Shown one piece after another: positions 7,926 to 19,025 of a DNA stretch of 64,000 nt. The notes under the pieces were generated by a model. It worked only from the letters and a program-made list of their open reading frames with translations. It was not told where the DNA came from and made no database searches. A program made the position numbers and the translations under genes. Origin of the DNA: Burkholderia metallica. GTDB lineage: Bacteria > Pseudomonadota > Gammaproteobacteria > Burkholderiales > Burkholderiaceae. How positions within the stretch are numbered: the stretch's first letter is position 1; each line of letters starts with the position of its first letter. Location of the stretch: contig NZ_CADFDB010000005.1 of NCBI RefSeq assembly GCF_902832845.1, positions 310,001-374,000 on the forward strand, read 5' to 3'.

Positions 7926-9068
7926 GTGAGGATCACGACGGATATCGGGCAGGATCTCGATGCGCTGCGCGACGTGCCGGCCGCCATCGTGCTCGACGAC
8001 TTCGCGTGGCCGCCGCTGCCGTCCCGGCGTGCCGATTTCGACGGCGTGACGCGCGCCGACGCATCGCAGCGCGAACTCGGGCTGATGCTGCTCGACCTGT
8101 ACGCGGTTGCCGCCCAGTCCGGCATCGGCGAATTCGAATACCGGTTCTTTTCGCTGTTGCAGGCGCTCGTTCCGTTCGACGCCGCATGGACGGGCGTCGC
8201 GACCCATCTGCCGACCGGCCCGGTGATGCACAACAGCTTCCTGTACCGTCTGCCGCACGCGTTCTTCAGCGACTGGAAGCGCGTGCGTGATTGCGACCCG
8301 CTCGCGCAGCGCACGTTGCGCGGCGCGCACGGCCACGCGGTGCGTCTGTCGGTCGTCGAGCCGGGGCTCGATGCGCGGTTTCGCGACTGGTGCGTGAAGT
8401 ACGGGCTCGCGCAGCTGATGTGCGTGTGCACGCTCGATCGCCGGTTCGGCCTGACGACGTTCATGTCGATCTACCGCCAGGGGCTGAATCGCCCGTTCAG
8501 CGACGACGATGCGCGCCGTTTCGAGGAAGTGATTCCGCATCTCGCGGCGGCGCTGACGATCAATCGCGCCGCGCAGCTCACGCGCGAGCGCGGCGATGCG
8601 GTCGCGCCGGCGGCGCGCGCACTGTGCGACAACTTCGGTGTGCTCCACCACGCCGATCACGGGTTCGACGACGTGCTGCGCACCGAATGGCCGGCGTGGG
8701 CCGGCGCACGTGTGCCGGAGCCGCTCGTCGCGCACCTGCGGCGCCAGTCGGGCCAGCCGTTCGTCGGCGACGCGCTGCGAATCCAGTGCGTGCCGGTGGC
8801 GGGGCTGTTCCAGATCGAGGCGCGGCCGCGCTCGCTGCTCGACCGGCTGAGCCCGCGCGAGCTTGCGGCGATCCGCTATTACGGCGCCGGGCGCTCGCAC
8901 AAGGAAGTCGCGCAGCAGATGGCAATTTCGCCGACGACCGTGCGCCACTACCTGCGTTGCGCGTACCGCAAGCTCGGCATGCACGACAAGAGCCAGATCG
9001 CGGGTGTGCTCGGCGCGACGGGCGGCGCGGCCGACGACGAACCGGTGGAGGCCGGTGGAAGCCGGTGA
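7926..9068 (+). CDS. LuxR-type transcriptional regulator
   Basis: A 380-residue regulator. The C-terminal ~65 residues form a LuxR/NarL helix-turn-helix (LSPRELAAIRYYGAGRSHK, then EVAQQMAISPTTVRHYLR and YRKLGMHDKSQIAGVL). The N-terminal ~290 residues have no receiver-type phosphorylation site; they look like a GAF/autoinducer-like ligand domain of unknown specificity. GTG at 7926 follows a purine-rich GGGGAGCGGAAG and begins the plausible protein; the frame upstream is arginine-rich noise. Its position, divergent from the porin-MFS-deacetylase unit, suggests it controls that unit. Confidence 0.8.
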   Translation: MRITTDIGQDLDALRDVPAAIVLDDFAWPPLPSRRADFDGVTRADASQRELGLMLLDLYAVAAQSGIGEFEYRFFSLLQALVPFDAAWTGVATHLPTGPVMHNSFLYRLPHAFFSDWKRVRDCDPLAQRTLRGAHGHAVRLSVVEPGLDARFRDWCVKYGLAQLMCVCTLDRRFGLTTFMSIYRQGLNRPFSDDDARRFEEVIPHLAAALTINRAAQLTRERGDAVAPAARALCDNFGVLHHADHGFDDVLRTEWPAWAGARVPEPLVAHLRRQSGQPFVGDALRIQCVPVAGLFQIEARPRSLLDRLSPRELAAIRYYGAGRSHKEVAQQMAISPTTVRHYLRCAYRKLGMHDKSQIAGVLGATGGAADDEPVEAGGSR

Positions 9069-9180
9069 CGAGCGGCGCTGAAGCGCACGATCGACACGCT
9101 TTGCACGCGTTCGCGCAAATGGTTGTTCCCGCAACCATTGAGCGTTATGCTCGTCAGCTTCCAGGAGACGGAATGCCATC

Positions 9181-10179
9181 ATGAACGACACGAATACAGG
9201 GTCGGTGCGCGCGGCGGTCGTCGGCGTCGGCGCAATCGGCGGGTTGCTCGCGGCCGCGCTGTCGCGGGCCGGCATGACCGTGAGCGCGTACGCGCGCGGC
9301 GCGACGCTCGACGCACTGAATGCGCACGGCGTGCGCGTGATCGACGAGACGGGCGACACATCGTCCTGTCCGGTGCGGGCAAGCGACGATGCGGCCGCGC
9401 TCGGCGTGCAGGACTACGTGGTGATCGCGCTGAAGGCGCAGGTGCTGCCGGCGCTGGCCGCGCGCATTGCGCCGTTGGTCGGGCCGCACACAGTGATCGT
9501 CGCGGCGATGAACGGGCTGCCATGGTGGTTCACGCACGGGCTCGCAGGGGCGCTCGACGGCGTGCCGCTCGATGCGGTCGATCCGGCCGGTGCGGTGTCG
9601 GCGGCGTTGCCGCCCGCCCAGGCGATCGGTTGTGTCGTGCACTTGTCGTCGAGTACCGACGCGCCGGGCATCGTGCGGCGCGGGCGCGGCAACCGGCTGA
9701 TCGTCGGTGCGCCCGATGCGCGGCTCGATGCGGCCACCGCGCGGTTTGCCGCGGCGCTGGCGGCGGGCGGTTTCGACGTCGAGTCGACGCCCGCGATCCG
9801 GACCGAGATCTGGGCGAAGCTGTGGGGCAACATGAACATGAATCCGCTGAGCGCGCTGACGGGGTCGACGTCCGAGCAACTGCTCGACGATCCGTTCACG
9901 CAGGAACTCGCGCTGCGGATGATGGAGGAGGCGGCCGCGATCGGCGCGAAGCTCGGCCTGTCGACGGGGATGACCGGGCCCCAGCGGATCGCGGTCACGC
10001 GCCGGCTCGGCGCGTTCAAGACGTCGATGCTGCAGGACTTCGAAGCGGGGCGCGCGCTCGAGATCGGCCCGATCCTCGGCGTGTTTCCCGAACTCGGGCG
10101 CAAGCTCGGCGTGCCGACCCCGTATTGCGAGGCGGTGCTGGGGCTGTTGCGGCAGCGCGCGACGAACAGCGGGCTGTAG
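9181..10179 (+). CDS. 2-dehydropantoate 2-reductase (ketopantoate reductase family)
   Basis: A 332-residue NADPH-dependent oxidoreductase of the PanE/ApbA family. It has an N-terminal Rossmann dinucleotide motif (VVGVGAIGGLLAAAL, residues ~13-27), the family lysine region in EIWAKLWGNMNMNPLSALT (~residues 205-223) and the C-terminal all-helical domain. PanE reduces ketopantoate to pantoate for coenzyme A synthesis, but paralogues with other 2-oxo or imine substrates are common in Burkholderia, so no symbol is given. It stands alone, 112 bp after the LuxR gene. Confidence 0.85.
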   Translation: MNDTNTGSVRAAVVGVGAIGGLLAAALSRAGMTVSAYARGATLDALNAHGVRVIDETGDTSSCPVRASDDAAALGVQDYVVIALKAQVLPALAARIAPLVGPHTVIVAAMNGLPWWFTHGLAGALDGVPLDAVDPAGAVSAALPPAQAIGCVVHLSSSTDAPGIVRRGRGNRLIVGAPDARLDAATARFAAALAAGGFDVESTPAIRTEIWAKLWGNMNMNPLSALTGSTSEQLLDDPFTQELALRMMEEAAAIGAKLGLSTGMTGPQRIAVTRRLGAFKTSMLQDFEAGRALEIGPILGVFPELGRKLGVPTPYCEAVLGLLRQRATNSGL

Positions 10180-10264
10180 CACTTGCCGGGCGGCCGCATG
10201 CGCAACGCGGGTAACGAGGGTAACGCGGCGCGCAGCGAGCCGCTCACCATGCGCAACGCAAAGC

Positions 10265-10302
10265 GGGCCGCTCCGTCGCGGGTGAGGCGACCGGAGCGGC
10301 CC
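10265..10302. terminator. Convergent hairpin between the ketopantoate reductase and MarR genes
   Basis: GGGCCGCTCCG-TCGC and GCGA-CCGGAGCGGCCC form a stem of about 15 pairs with a single bulged base around a seven-base loop. It lies between two convergent genes, where a shared terminator is expected, but no T run flanks it on either side. Confidence 0.45.
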
Positions 10303-10350
10303 GTCGAATTCGTCTGATCAATAAGGCGGGCGTCGTGCCCCTGTTGCCGT

Positions 10351-10800
10351 TCAGTCGTCCCGTTCGGTGGCGTGCGCGACGACCTTGTCGAGCAGCCGCT
10401 CGAACGTCTGGCGTTCGCTGTCGGACAGGCACGCGAGCAGGCCGTCGTTCCACTTGCGCACGATCGGCATGATCTTGCGATGCAGCGCGCGGCCGTCGGC
10501 GGTCAGCGCGATCAGCACGATCCGGCCGTCTTCCTCGCTCGCGCTGCGTTCGAGCAGCCCCTGGCGCAGCAGCGCTTCGGCGGCGCGGCTCGCCTGGCTC
10601 TTGTCGAGATTGGTGTGGCGTGCGAGATCCATGATCGAGAACGGGCCGAAGGCGCCGACGGCGGCGATGACGCGCGCCTCGGGCAGCGAGATGTCGAGCT
10701 TGTGCCGGTACACCTCGCCGATTCCGCGGTCGGAACGCTTCGTGAGCGCGTGGAGGCGATAGGTCAGAAACTGATCGAGCCCGGCTGGACGGCCTTTCAT
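10351..10800 (-). CDS. MarR family transcriptional regulator
   Basis: A 149-residue winged-helix regulator. The recognition region reads FGPFSIMDLARHTNLDKSQASRAAEALLRQGLLER, followed by the wing SEEDGRIVLIALTADG, the MarR hallmark (normally DxRxxxxxLT). MarR proteins bind DNA as dimers and are released by small phenolic or other ligands. It lies 62 bp downstream of glycerate kinase on the same strand and could regulate that gene or its own transcript. Confidence 0.88.
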   Translation of the reverse strand: MKGRPAGLDQFLTYRLHALTKRSDRGIGEVYRHKLDISLPEARVIAAVGAFGPFSIMDLARHTNLDKSQASRAAEALLRQGLLERSASEEDGRIVLIALTADGRALHRKIMPIVRKWNDGLLACLSDSERQTFERLLDKVVAHATERDD

Positions 10801-10862
10801 GTCGAATCCTGAAGAAAAAGGGCGGGCCCGATTGTTCCTGTATCGCGCGCTCGGGTCAACGG

Positions 10863-12008
10863 TCAGTGTGCACCGTACTTCAGGCGTGTCAACTGCTCCG
10901 CTTCGTTCGCGAGCAGATTGGCCGCGTCGCGGATCGCGACGTCGAGCGTGATCGGCCCGGGAGCCGGCGAGAAGCAGCCGGAAAAATGTTCGGACAGGCG
11001 CGGCAGCGCGGCCGGGTCGACCGCGCCCGACAGCAGCGACGCGGGCACGCCCGCGGCCCGCGCGTGGCGGCACGCGATGAACGGCGCCTTGCCGTGCAGC
11101 GTCTGCACGTCGGAGCGGCCTTCGCCGGTGATCAGCCAGTCGGCGCCGGCGAGCGCGGCATCGAGCCCGACCTGCCGCGCGACCACTTCGGCGCCCGCTT
11201 CGAACTGCGCGCCGAGCATGTGCAGCGCGAAACCGAGGCCGCCCGCGGCGCCGGCGCCGGGCAGGTCGCGGCCGCGGCGGTCCAGTGCCGTTTCGACGAG
11301 ATCGGCGAAGCGGGCGAGGGCGGCATCGAGGGTCGCAACCTGTGCGGGTGTCACGCCCTTTTGCGGGCCGAACACGGCGGTCGCGCCGTGGTCGCCCGTC
11401 AGCGGGTTGTCGACGTCGGACATGCCGATGAATTCCGTTTCCTTCAGGCGCGCATCGAGCCCCGACGCGTCGATGCGCGCGATGTCGACGAGCCGCGACG
11501 GGACGGGCTCGACCGGCTGACCGCCCGCGTCGAAGCACTGCAGCCCGAGGCCGGCGAGCAGCCCGGCGCCCGCATCGTTGGTGCTGCTGCCGCCGAGCGC
11601 GACGAAGAAGCGGCGCACGCCTTCGTCGAGCAGCGCACGAATCGCCTCGCCCATCCCGCGCGTGCTGCGCGCGTCGACCGGCACGCTCATGCCGACCGGA
11701 TCGGTGATGCCGACGATCTCGGCCGTCTCGACGATCGCGGTGCGCGCGTCGATCACGCCGACCGCCGCGTCGCGTGCCGCGAGCGACGCGCCGGCCACCC
11801 GCAGCGCGCGCCGCGTGCCGCCGCCCGCCAGCATCGCGTCGAGCGTGCCTTCGCCGCCATCGGCCATCGGGCAGCAGCGCACGACGGCGTCGGGCCGGGC
11901 GCGGCGGATGCCGGCGGCGATCGCGTCCGCGACCTGCTCGGCGGAAAGCGAGCCTTTGAACGAATCGGGCGCGATGACGACGACAGGCGCGGACGGGTGT
12001 TGCGGCAT
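10863..12008 (-). CDS. Glycerate kinase
   Basis: A 381-residue enzyme of the GlxK/GarK type, phosphorylating D-glycerate with ATP. Hallmarks are APDSFKGSLSAEQVADAI at the N-terminus, CCPMADGGEGTLDAM (~residues 45-59), VALGGSSTNDAGAG (~residues 134-147) and LGGSxTNDxGxG-like glycine-rich loops. The end DWLITGEGRSDVQTLHGKAP is also typical. ATG at 12008 has GGAG at the proper distance; the in-frame codons further upstream lack one. It feeds glycerate from glyoxylate or aldarate breakdown into glycolysis. A MarR gene follows it. Confidence 0.92.
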   Translation of the reverse strand: MPQHPSAPVVVIAPDSFKGSLSAEQVADAIAAGIRRARPDAVVRCCPMADGGEGTLDAMLAGGGTRRALRVAGASLAARDAAVGVIDARTAIVETAEIVGITDPVGMSVPVDARSTRGMGEAIRALLDEGVRRFFVALGGSSTNDAGAGLLAGLGLQCFDAGGQPVEPVPSRLVDIARIDASGLDARLKETEFIGMSDVDNPLTGDHGATAVFGPQKGVTPAQVATLDAALARFADLVETALDRRGRDLPGAGAAGGLGFALHMLGAQFEAGAEVVARQVGLDAALAGADWLITGEGRSDVQTLHGKAPFIACRHARAAGVPASLLSGAVDPAALPRLSEHFSGCFSPAPGPITLDVAIRDAANLLANEAEQLTRLKYGAH

Positions 12009-12214
12009 GGTGTCTCCGGAAGGCGTGATTGGTGTGATCAATGAGGGGGCCACAAGCGTGGCGCACTCTCAATCGGAGCTTACAGGATGGCGGGCACGGG
12101 GTGGATACGGCATGCGGCATAGCGGCGATCCGCGCGCATTGCCGTGCAAAGGGCTGCCGACGCGGCGCAGACGCATGTGTGTCGCGGCGATCTGGCGGCG
12201 TGACGAAAATTGTT

Positions 12215-12223
12215 TGCTAGAAT
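12215..12223 (+). promoter_or_regulatory. Possible extended -10 promoter of tig
   Basis: TGCTAGAAT matches an extended -10 element (TGn plus TAGAAT). It lies ~175 bp upstream of the trigger factor ATG in the 391-bp divergent region between glycerate kinase and tig. That leaves a long 5' leader, in which I see no known riboswitch or peptide. Confidence 0.4.
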
Positions 12224-12399
12224 AGTCGATTCTTCCGGCCAAAGCCGTGCTCCGAGCCGCTTGCGCTAGCCATTCGGCGCGTGCAGGGATGGCGTGGCGC
12301 TCCGGCGCGGCGGGCGCATGTGACACACATCGCGCCGCCGCAGGCAGGCACGGCAAGGAAAACCCGATTCGCTCGAATAATTTTAGGACGATTGAAGCC

Positions 12400-13746
12400 A
12401 TGGCTAACGTTGTTGAGAACCTCGGCAAGCTTGAACGCCGCGTGACGATTTCCCTGCCGAAAGACACCGTGCAGAAGGAAATCGACGCCCGTATCCAGAA
12501 ACTCGCGAAGAACGTGCGCATGCCGGGTTTCCGCCCGGGCAAGGTGCCGCTGAAGATGGTCGCGCAACAGTACGCGGGTCAGGTCGAAGCGGAAGTGCTG
12601 AGCGACAAGATCGGCCAGGAATTCTTCACGATCAGCCGCGCGGAAAACCTGCGCGTCGCCGGCCAGCCGAGCTTCGAGCCGAAGCAGGAACAGGCTGAAG
12701 ACGCATACGCGTTCGACGCGACGTTCGAGGTCTACCCGGAAGTGAAGATCGGCGATCTGGCGACGGCTGAAGTCGAGCGCTCGACGACGTCGATCGGCGA
12801 CGCCGAAATCGACCGCACGCTGGACATCCTGCGCAAGCAGCGCGTGCACTACCACGCACGCGGCGAAGCCGGCGAGCACGGCGACGGCGGCGCGGATACC
12901 GCAGCGAAGAACGGCGACCGCGTGACGGTCGACTTCGTCGGCAAGATCGACGACGTCGCGTTCCCGGGCGGCACGGCCGAAGATTTCCCGTTCGTGCTCG
13001 GCGAAGGACGCATGCTGCCGGAATTCGAAACGGCAGCGCTGGGCCTGAAGGCCGGCGAATCGCGCACGTTCGACCTGGCATTCCCCGAGGACTACCACGG
13101 CAAGGACGTCGCAGGCAAGACGGCGCAGTTCACGGTCACGATGAAGAAGATCGAATGGCCGCACCTGCCGGAAATCGACGCGGAATTCGCGAAGTCGCTC
13201 GGCATCGAAGACGGCGACCTCACGAAGATGCGCGCCGAGATCAAGGAAAACCTCGAGCGTGAAGCGAAGCGCCGCACGCAGTCGATCGTCAAGAACCAGG
13301 TGATGGACGCGCTGCTGAAGATTTCCGAACTCGACGTGCCGAAGGCGCTGATCGAGCAGGACCAGCAACGCCTCGTCGAAATGGCTCGCCAGGATCTGGC
13401 GCAGCGCGGCGTGCCGAACGCGAAGGACGCCCCGATCCCGGCCGAGATGTTCACCGAGCAGGCGGAACGCCGCGTGAAGCTGGGCCTCGTGCTGGCCGAA
13501 CTCGTGAAGGCGAACGGCCTCGAAGCGAAGCCGGAACAGATCCGCGCGGAAGTCGACGAGTTCGCGAAGAGCTACGAAGACCCGAAGGAAGTGGTCCGCT
13601 GGTATTATTCGAACCAGCAGCGCCTCGCCGAGATGGAAGCGTTCGTCGTTGAAAGCAACGTCGTCGACTTCGTGCTGGGCAAGGCAAAGGTCACGGACAA
13701 GGAAGTGAGCTTCGAAGCACTCGCGAGCGCATCGGCGCAAGCGTAA
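12400..13746 (+). CDS. tig: Trigger factor
   Basis: A 448-residue ribosome-bound chaperone and peptidyl-prolyl isomerase. The order is the N-terminal ribosome-binding domain with the GFRPGKVP signature (seen as [13 protein letters not shown] at ~residues 44-56), the FKBP-type domain at ~170-265 ([30 protein letters not shown]), and the C-terminal helical chaperone arms. Length fits the family (E. coli 432). ATG at 12400 begins the conserved [15 protein letters not shown]. It precedes clpP by 140 bp with a terminator between, the usual tig-clpP-clpX-lon arrangement. Confidence 0.98.
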   Translation: MANVVENLGKLERRVTISLPKDTVQKEIDARIQKLAKNVRMPGFRPGKVPLKMVAQQYAGQVEAEVLSDKIGQEFFTISRAENLRVAGQPSFEPKQEQAEDAYAFDATFEVYPEVKIGDLATAEVERSTTSIGDAEIDRTLDILRKQRVHYHARGEAGEHGDGGADTAAKNGDRVTVDFVGKIDDVAFPGGTAEDFPFVLGEGRMLPEFETAALGLKAGESRTFDLAFPEDYHGKDVAGKTAQFTVTMKKIEWPHLPEIDAEFAKSLGIEDGDLTKMRAEIKENLEREAKRRTQSIVKNQVMDALLKISELDVPKALIEQDQQRLVEMARQDLAQRGVPNAKDAPIPAEMFTEQAERRVKLGLVLAELVKANGLEAKPEQIRAEVDEFAKSYEDPKEVVRWYYSNQQRLAEMEAFVVESNVVDFVLGKAKVTDKEVSFEALASASAQA

Positions 13747-13758
13747 GTGCTGCTCTAG

Positions 13759-13800
13759 CGGCGTGCCGGCTGTCGGAGCGACGGCCCGCACGCCGTTTTT
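13759..13800 (+). terminator. Terminator after tig
   Basis: CGGCGTGC pairs with GCACGCCG around an inner GC-rich hairpin and is followed by TTTTT. This separates the tig transcript at least partly from clpP. Confidence 0.75.
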
Positions 13801-13886
13801 ACGTCAGGCGCACGGTTGCCATTAATATGGCGATTGAGCGGGCGGCTTCCTTCCGTTCAATTTTCCATTCGAACAAGGTTCATTGA

Positions 13887-14540
13887 ATGATCACTCGCGC
13901 TGAATTGCTGGACATGCTTGCTTCGAACGCGCCGCAGGGTTTCGAGGCCCAAGCGCTGGGGCTGGTGCCGATCGTCGTCGAAACGAGCGGCCGCGGCGAG
14001 CGTTCGTACGATATCTACTCGCGTCTCCTGAAGGAGCGCCTGGTGTTCATGGTCGGCGAAGTGAACGACCAGACCGCCAACCTCGTTGTCGCGCAATTGC
14101 TGTTCCTCGAGAGCGAGAATCCCGACAAGGACATCAGCCTCTACATCAACAGCCCGGGCGGCTCGGTGTCGGCCGGGATGGCGATCTACGACACGATGCA
14201 GTTCATCAAGCCGGACGTGTCGACCCTGTGCATGGGCCTCGCGGCCAGCATGGGCGCGTTCCTGCTCGCGTCGGGTGCGAAGGGCAAGCGCTTTGCGCTG
14301 CCGAATTCGCGCGTGATGATTCACCAGCCGCTCGGCGGCGCGCGCGGCCAGGCTTCCGACATCGAGATCCAGGCACGCGAGATCCTCTACCTGAAGGAAC
14401 GGTTGAACCACCTGCTCGCGCAGCACACGGGCCAGGACGTCGAGCGCATCGCGCGCGACACCGACCGTGATAACTTCATGTCGAGCGAGGACGCGAAGGC
14501 GTACGGGCTGATCGATCAGGTGCTGCTGAAGCGCCCGTGA
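13887..14540 (+). CDS. clpP: ATP-dependent Clp protease proteolytic subunit
   Basis: A 217-residue serine peptidase that forms the two-ring barrel of ClpXP and ClpAP. The catalytic triad is visible: Ser121 in [14 protein letters not shown], His146 in [11 protein letters not shown], and Asp195 in [10 protein letters not shown]. The N-terminal segment before [22 protein letters not shown] is the usual short propeptide. clpX follows after 163 bp with no evident terminator, so the two are probably co-transcribed. Confidence 0.98.
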   Translation: MITRAELLDMLASNAPQGFEAQALGLVPIVVETSGRGERSYDIYSRLLKERLVFMVGEVNDQTANLVVAQLLFLESENPDKDISLYINSPGGSVSAGMAIYDTMQFIKPDVSTLCMGLAASMGAFLLASGAKGKRFALPNSRVMIHQPLGGARGQASDIEIQAREILYLKERLNHLLAQHTGQDVERIARDTDRDNFMSSEDAKAYGLIDQVLLKRP

Positions 14541-14703
14541 GCTTAAGTGGGGTGCCGCCCCGATTCGTGCGGCGCTCCTCAACGTCCCGAGTGCCCTGAG
14601 CATCTGCGGCAAGCGCATCCAGCCGGCTCCGGTCGCGCCCTAGGCGCGGCGTCCGGAGCAATCGGCGTATCATGTCATTTACCTGTCCGGAGGCTCTACA
14701 TTC

Positions 14704-15975
<1,272 letters not shown>

Positions 15976-15999
15976 CCGGCTTGCCGACGATGTTCTGCG

Positions 16000-16037
16000 A
16001 AAAAGGCCGTTCATGAGACCGTGGGCGGCTTTTTTTC
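16000..16037 (+). terminator. Terminator after clpX
   Basis: AAAAGGCCG pairs (with wobble pairs) to CGGCTTTTTTT around a 16-base loop, with an eight-T run. It closes the clpPX transcript before the separate lon promoter region. Confidence 0.65.
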
Positions 16038-16110
16038 GTTTATCTTGTGGGTAACTCTGACTCGACACGCGGTGGTTACTTTCTTACCGAATATTTCCCG
16101 CACTTGAAGG

Positions 16111-16139
16111 CTTGCAATTCGTTGTGGCGGCCTCAATTA
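16111..16139 (+). promoter_or_regulatory. Possible sigma-32 (heat-shock) promoter of lon
   Basis: CTTGCAA, a 13-bp spacer, and CCTCAATTA resemble the sigma-32 consensus (CTTGAAA, 11-16 bp, CCCCATnTA). The elements lie 34-62 bp before the lon start, the right place for a heat-shock promoter. lon is a classic RpoH target in proteobacteria. This is a by-eye match only. Confidence 0.5.
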
Positions 16140-16172
16140 CCGAACAATTGATTCCACTCATGGGGAAATGAA

Positions 16173-18596
16173 ATGTCAGGCACCCAACTTCTCCCGCCGG
16201 AACGCATCACGCTCCCGCTGCTGCCGCTGCGGGATGTCGTCGTTTTCCCGCACATGGTGATTCCGCTCTTCGTGGGCCGGCCGAAATCGATCAAGGCCCT
16301 CGAAGCAGCGATGGAAGGCGGCAAGCACATCATGCTCGTCGCCCAGAAAACCGCGGCCAAGGACGAACCGACCGAAAAGGACATGTACGAGGTCGGTTGT
16401 ATCGCCAACATCCTGCAGATGCTGAAGCTGCCGGACGGCACCGTGAAGGTGCTCGTCGAGGGGCTGCAGCGCGCGAAGGCGTTGTCGATCGAAGAGCAGG
16501 AAACGCAATTCTCCTGCGACGTGATGCCGCTCGAGCCCGATCACGCCGACAGCGCTGAAACGGAAGCGCTGCGCCGCGCGATCGTGTCGCAGTTCGACCA
16601 GTACGTGAAGCTGAACAAGAAGATCCCGCCGGAGATCCTCACGTCGCTGTCGGGCATCGACGAAGCGGGCCGCCTCGCCGACATGATCGCCGAGCGCCTG
16701 CCGCTGAAGCTCGACCAGAAGCAGCACATCCTCGAGATGTTCCCGGTCATCGAGCGCCTCGAGCACCTGCTCGCGCAGCTCGAAGCCGAGATCGACATCC
16801 TGCAGGTCGAAAAGCGCATCCGCGGGCGCGTGAAGCGCCAGATGGAAAAGAGCCAGCGCGAGTACTACCTGAACGAACAGGTCAAGGCGATCCAGAAGGA
16901 ACTGGGCGAAGGCGAAGAGGGCGCGGATCTCGAGGAACTCGAGAAGCGCATCAACGCCGCGCGCATGCCGAAGGAAGCGAAGAAGAAGGCCGACGCCGAG
17001 CTGAAGAAGCTGAAGCTGATGTCGCCGATGTCGGCGGAAGCGACCGTCGTGCGCAACTACATCGACACGCTGATCGGCCTGCCGTGGCGCAAGAAGAGCA
17101 AGGTCAACAATGATCTGTCGAACGCCGAGCAGGTGCTCGACGAGGATCATTTCGGCCTCGAGAAAGTGAAGGAACGGATCCTCGAGTATCTCGCGGTGCA
17201 ACAGCGCGTGGACAAGGTCAAGGCGCCGATCCTGTGCCTCGTCGGGCCTCCGGGCGTCGGCAAGACCTCGCTCGGCCAGTCGATCGCGCGTGCGACGAAC
17301 CGCAAGTTCGTCCGGATGGCGCTCGGCGGCGTGCGCGACGAAGCCGAGATCCGCGGCCACCGCCGCACGTACATCGGTTCGATGCCGGGCAAGATCCTGC
17401 AGAGCCTGACGAAAGTCGGCGTGCGCAATCCGCTCTTCCTGCTCGACGAAGTCGACAAGATGGGCATGGATTTCCGCGGCGATCCGTCGTCGGCGCTGCT
17501 CGAAGTGCTCGATCCGGAACAGAACCACACGTTCGCCGACCACTACATCGAAGTCGACTTCGATCTGTCGGACGTGATGTTCGTCGCGACGTCGAACTCG
17601 CTGAACATCCCGCCGCCGCTGCTCGACCGGATGGAAGTGATCCGTCTGTCGGGCTACACGGAAGACGAGAAGGTCAGCATCGCCCAGCGTTACCTGCTGC
17701 CGAAGCAGAAGAAGAACAACGGGCTGAAGGAAGGCGAGATCGAGGTCACCGAGCAGGCGATCCGCGACATCATCCGCTACTACACGCGCGAAGCCGGTGT
17801 ACGTTCGCTCGAGCGGGAAGTGTCGAAGATCTGCCGCAAGGTCGTGAAGATGCTGCTGCTGAAGAAGGCATCGGGCGCGATCAAGGTCGACGGCGAGAAC
17901 CTCGATACGTTCCTCGGCGTGCGCAAGTACGACTTCGGCCTCGCGGCGAAGGAAAACCAGGTCGGTCAGGTGACGGGCCTCGCGTGGACGGAAGTCGGCG
18001 GCGATCTGCTGACGATCGAAGCCGCGGTGATGCCTGGCAAGGGCAACGTGATCCGTACCGGTTCGCTCGGCGACGTGATGAAGGAGTCGGTCGAGGCCGC
18101 ACGTTCGGTCGTGCGCTCGCGTTCGCGACGTCTCGGTATCAAGGACGAAGCGTTCGAGAAGCAGGACATCCACATCCACGTGCCGGAAGGCGCAACGCCG
18201 AAGGACGGTCCGTCCGCCGGCGGTGCGATGACGACCGCGCTGGTGTCGGTGCTCACGGGTATCCCGGTGCGGGCCGATGTCGCGATGACGGGCGAAATCA
18301 CGTTGCGTGGTGAAGTGCTGCCGATCGGTGGTCTGAAGGAGAAGTTGCTCGCGGCGCATCGCGGCGGCATCAAGCTCGTGCTGATCCCGGAAGAGAACGT
18401 GAAGGATCTCGCCGAGATTCCGGACAACGTGAAGAACGCGATCGAGATCGTGCCGGTCCGCTGGATCGACAAGGTACTGGAACTCGCGCTCGAGCGTTCA
18501 CCGACTCCGCTTCCGCCGGAAGAAGAGGCGAAGGCGGCGGCACCGGTCGCCGATGCGGCGAAGGATGCCGGCTCGACGGAATTCGTCAAGCACTGA
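16173..18596 (+). CDS. lon: ATP-dependent protease La
   Basis: An 807-residue cytoplasmic AAA+ serine protease that removes misfolded and short-lived regulatory proteins. The N-terminal substrate-binding domain ([23 protein letters not shown]) is followed by a coiled-coil, Walker A GPPGVGKT at about residue 356, Walker [10 protein letters not shown], and the protease domain with the catalytic Ser in [17 protein letters not shown] (~680) and Lys in [14 protein letters not shown] (~720). The start follows GGGGAA; an out-of-frame ATG lies five bases upstream. The C-terminal tail after residue ~775 is alanine-rich and variable. Confidence 0.98.
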   Translation: MSGTQLLPPERITLPLLPLRDVVVFPHMVIPLFVGRPKSIKALEAAMEGGKHIMLVAQKTAAKDEPTEKDMYEVGCIANILQMLKLPDGTVKVLVEGLQRAKALSIEEQETQFSCDVMPLEPDHADSAETEALRRAIVSQFDQYVKLNKKIPPEILTSLSGIDEAGRLADMIAERLPLKLDQKQHILEMFPVIERLEHLLAQLEAEIDILQVEKRIRGRVKRQMEKSQREYYLNEQVKAIQKELGEGEEGADLEELEKRINAARMPKEAKKKADAELKKLKLMSPMSAEATVVRNYIDTLIGLPWRKKSKVNNDLSNAEQVLDEDHFGLEKVKERILEYLAVQQRVDKVKAPILCLVGPPGVGKTSLGQSIARATNRKFVRMALGGVRDEAEIRGHRRTYIGSMPGKILQSLTKVGVRNPLFLLDEVDKMGMDFRGDPSSALLEVLDPEQNHTFADHYIEVDFDLSDVMFVATSNSLNIPPPLLDRMEVIRLSGYTEDEKVSIAQRYLLPKQKKNNGLKEGEIEVTEQAIRDIIRYYTREAGVRSLEREVSKICRKVVKMLLLKKASGAIKVDGENLDTFLGVRKYDFGLAAKENQVGQVTGLAWTEVGGDLLTIEAAVMPGKGNVIRTGSLGDVMKESVEAARSVVRSRSRRLGIKDEAFEKQDIHIHVPEGATPKDGPSAGGAMTTALVSVLTGIPVRADVAMTGEITLRGEVLPIGGLKEKLLAAHRGGIKLVLIPEENVKDLAEIPDNVKNAIEIVPVRWIDKVLELALERSPTPLPPEEEAKAAAPVADAAKDAGSTEFVKH

Positions 18597-18631
18597 CCCG
18601 GAACGCCGTCGTTGCTGACGGTTGTTCACGA

Positions 18632-18658
18632 AACCCGCGGCATGTCCGCGGGTTTTTT
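18632..18658 (+). terminator. Terminator after lon
   Basis: A perfect stem AACCCGCGG/CCGCGGGTT with loop CATGT is followed by a T run, 36 bp past the lon stop codon. Confidence 0.88.
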
Positions 18659-18798
18659 CATGTGCGCTGAAATTGCATGCGAGAACGTTAAAAATTTTTG
18701 CGTGCGGGCTTGGCAAAATGATCGGGGATGAATTAAACTTGCGGGCTCGCTGGTTGTTGATGCCGAAACGCAGATCGCAGCCAGAACGGATCGGAAAC

Positions 18799-18874
18799 GG
18801 GTGCTTAGCTCAGCTGGTAGAGCGGCGCCCTTACAAGGCGTAGGTCGGGGGTTCGAACCCCTCAGCACCCACCA
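18799..18874 (+). tRNA. tRNA-Val (UAC)
   Basis: A 76-nt tRNA. The acceptor stem GGGTGCT pairs with AGCACCC, then A and an encoded CCA. The D-arm AGCTCAGCTGGTAGAGC, anticodon loop CTTACAA (anticodon UAC) and T-arm GGGGGTTCGAACCCC are canonical. It is 23 bp before tRNA-Asp, and the two are likely on one transcript. Confidence 0.97.
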
Positions 18875-18897
18875 GTTTCACGATTCAGCCAGACCAA

Positions 18898-18974
18898 GGA
18901 GCGGTAGTTCAGTCGGTTAGAATACCGGCCTGTCACGCCGGGGGTCGCGGGTTCGAGTCCCGTCCGCTCCGCCA
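18898..18974 (+). tRNA. tRNA-Asp (GUC)
   Basis: A 77-nt tRNA. The acceptor GGAGCGG pairs with CCGCTCC, then G and CCA. The anticodon loop CTGTCAC gives GUC and the T-arm is CGCGGGTTCGAGTCCCG. Its last 21 bases together with the following terminator are repeated 184 bp downstream. Confidence 0.97.
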
Positions 18975-19020
18975 GAAAATGAAGAAGCCCGCCTCGTGCG
19001 GGCTTTTTCATTTTTATCGT
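18954..19020 (+). repeat. Direct repeat, copy 1: tRNA-Asp 3' end plus terminator
   Basis: These 67 bases match 19138-19204 with two mismatches (at 19006 and 19014). The unit starts inside the T-loop of tRNA-Asp, runs through the CCA end and ends after the terminator. Confidence 0.95.
18985..19008 (+). terminator. Terminator after tRNA-Asp
   Basis: The stem AAGCCCGC/GCGGGCTT with loop CTCGT is followed by a T run. It ends the tRNA-Val/tRNA-Asp transcript. A second copy sits at 19169-19192. Confidence 0.88.
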
Positions 19021-19025
19021 TCGAT

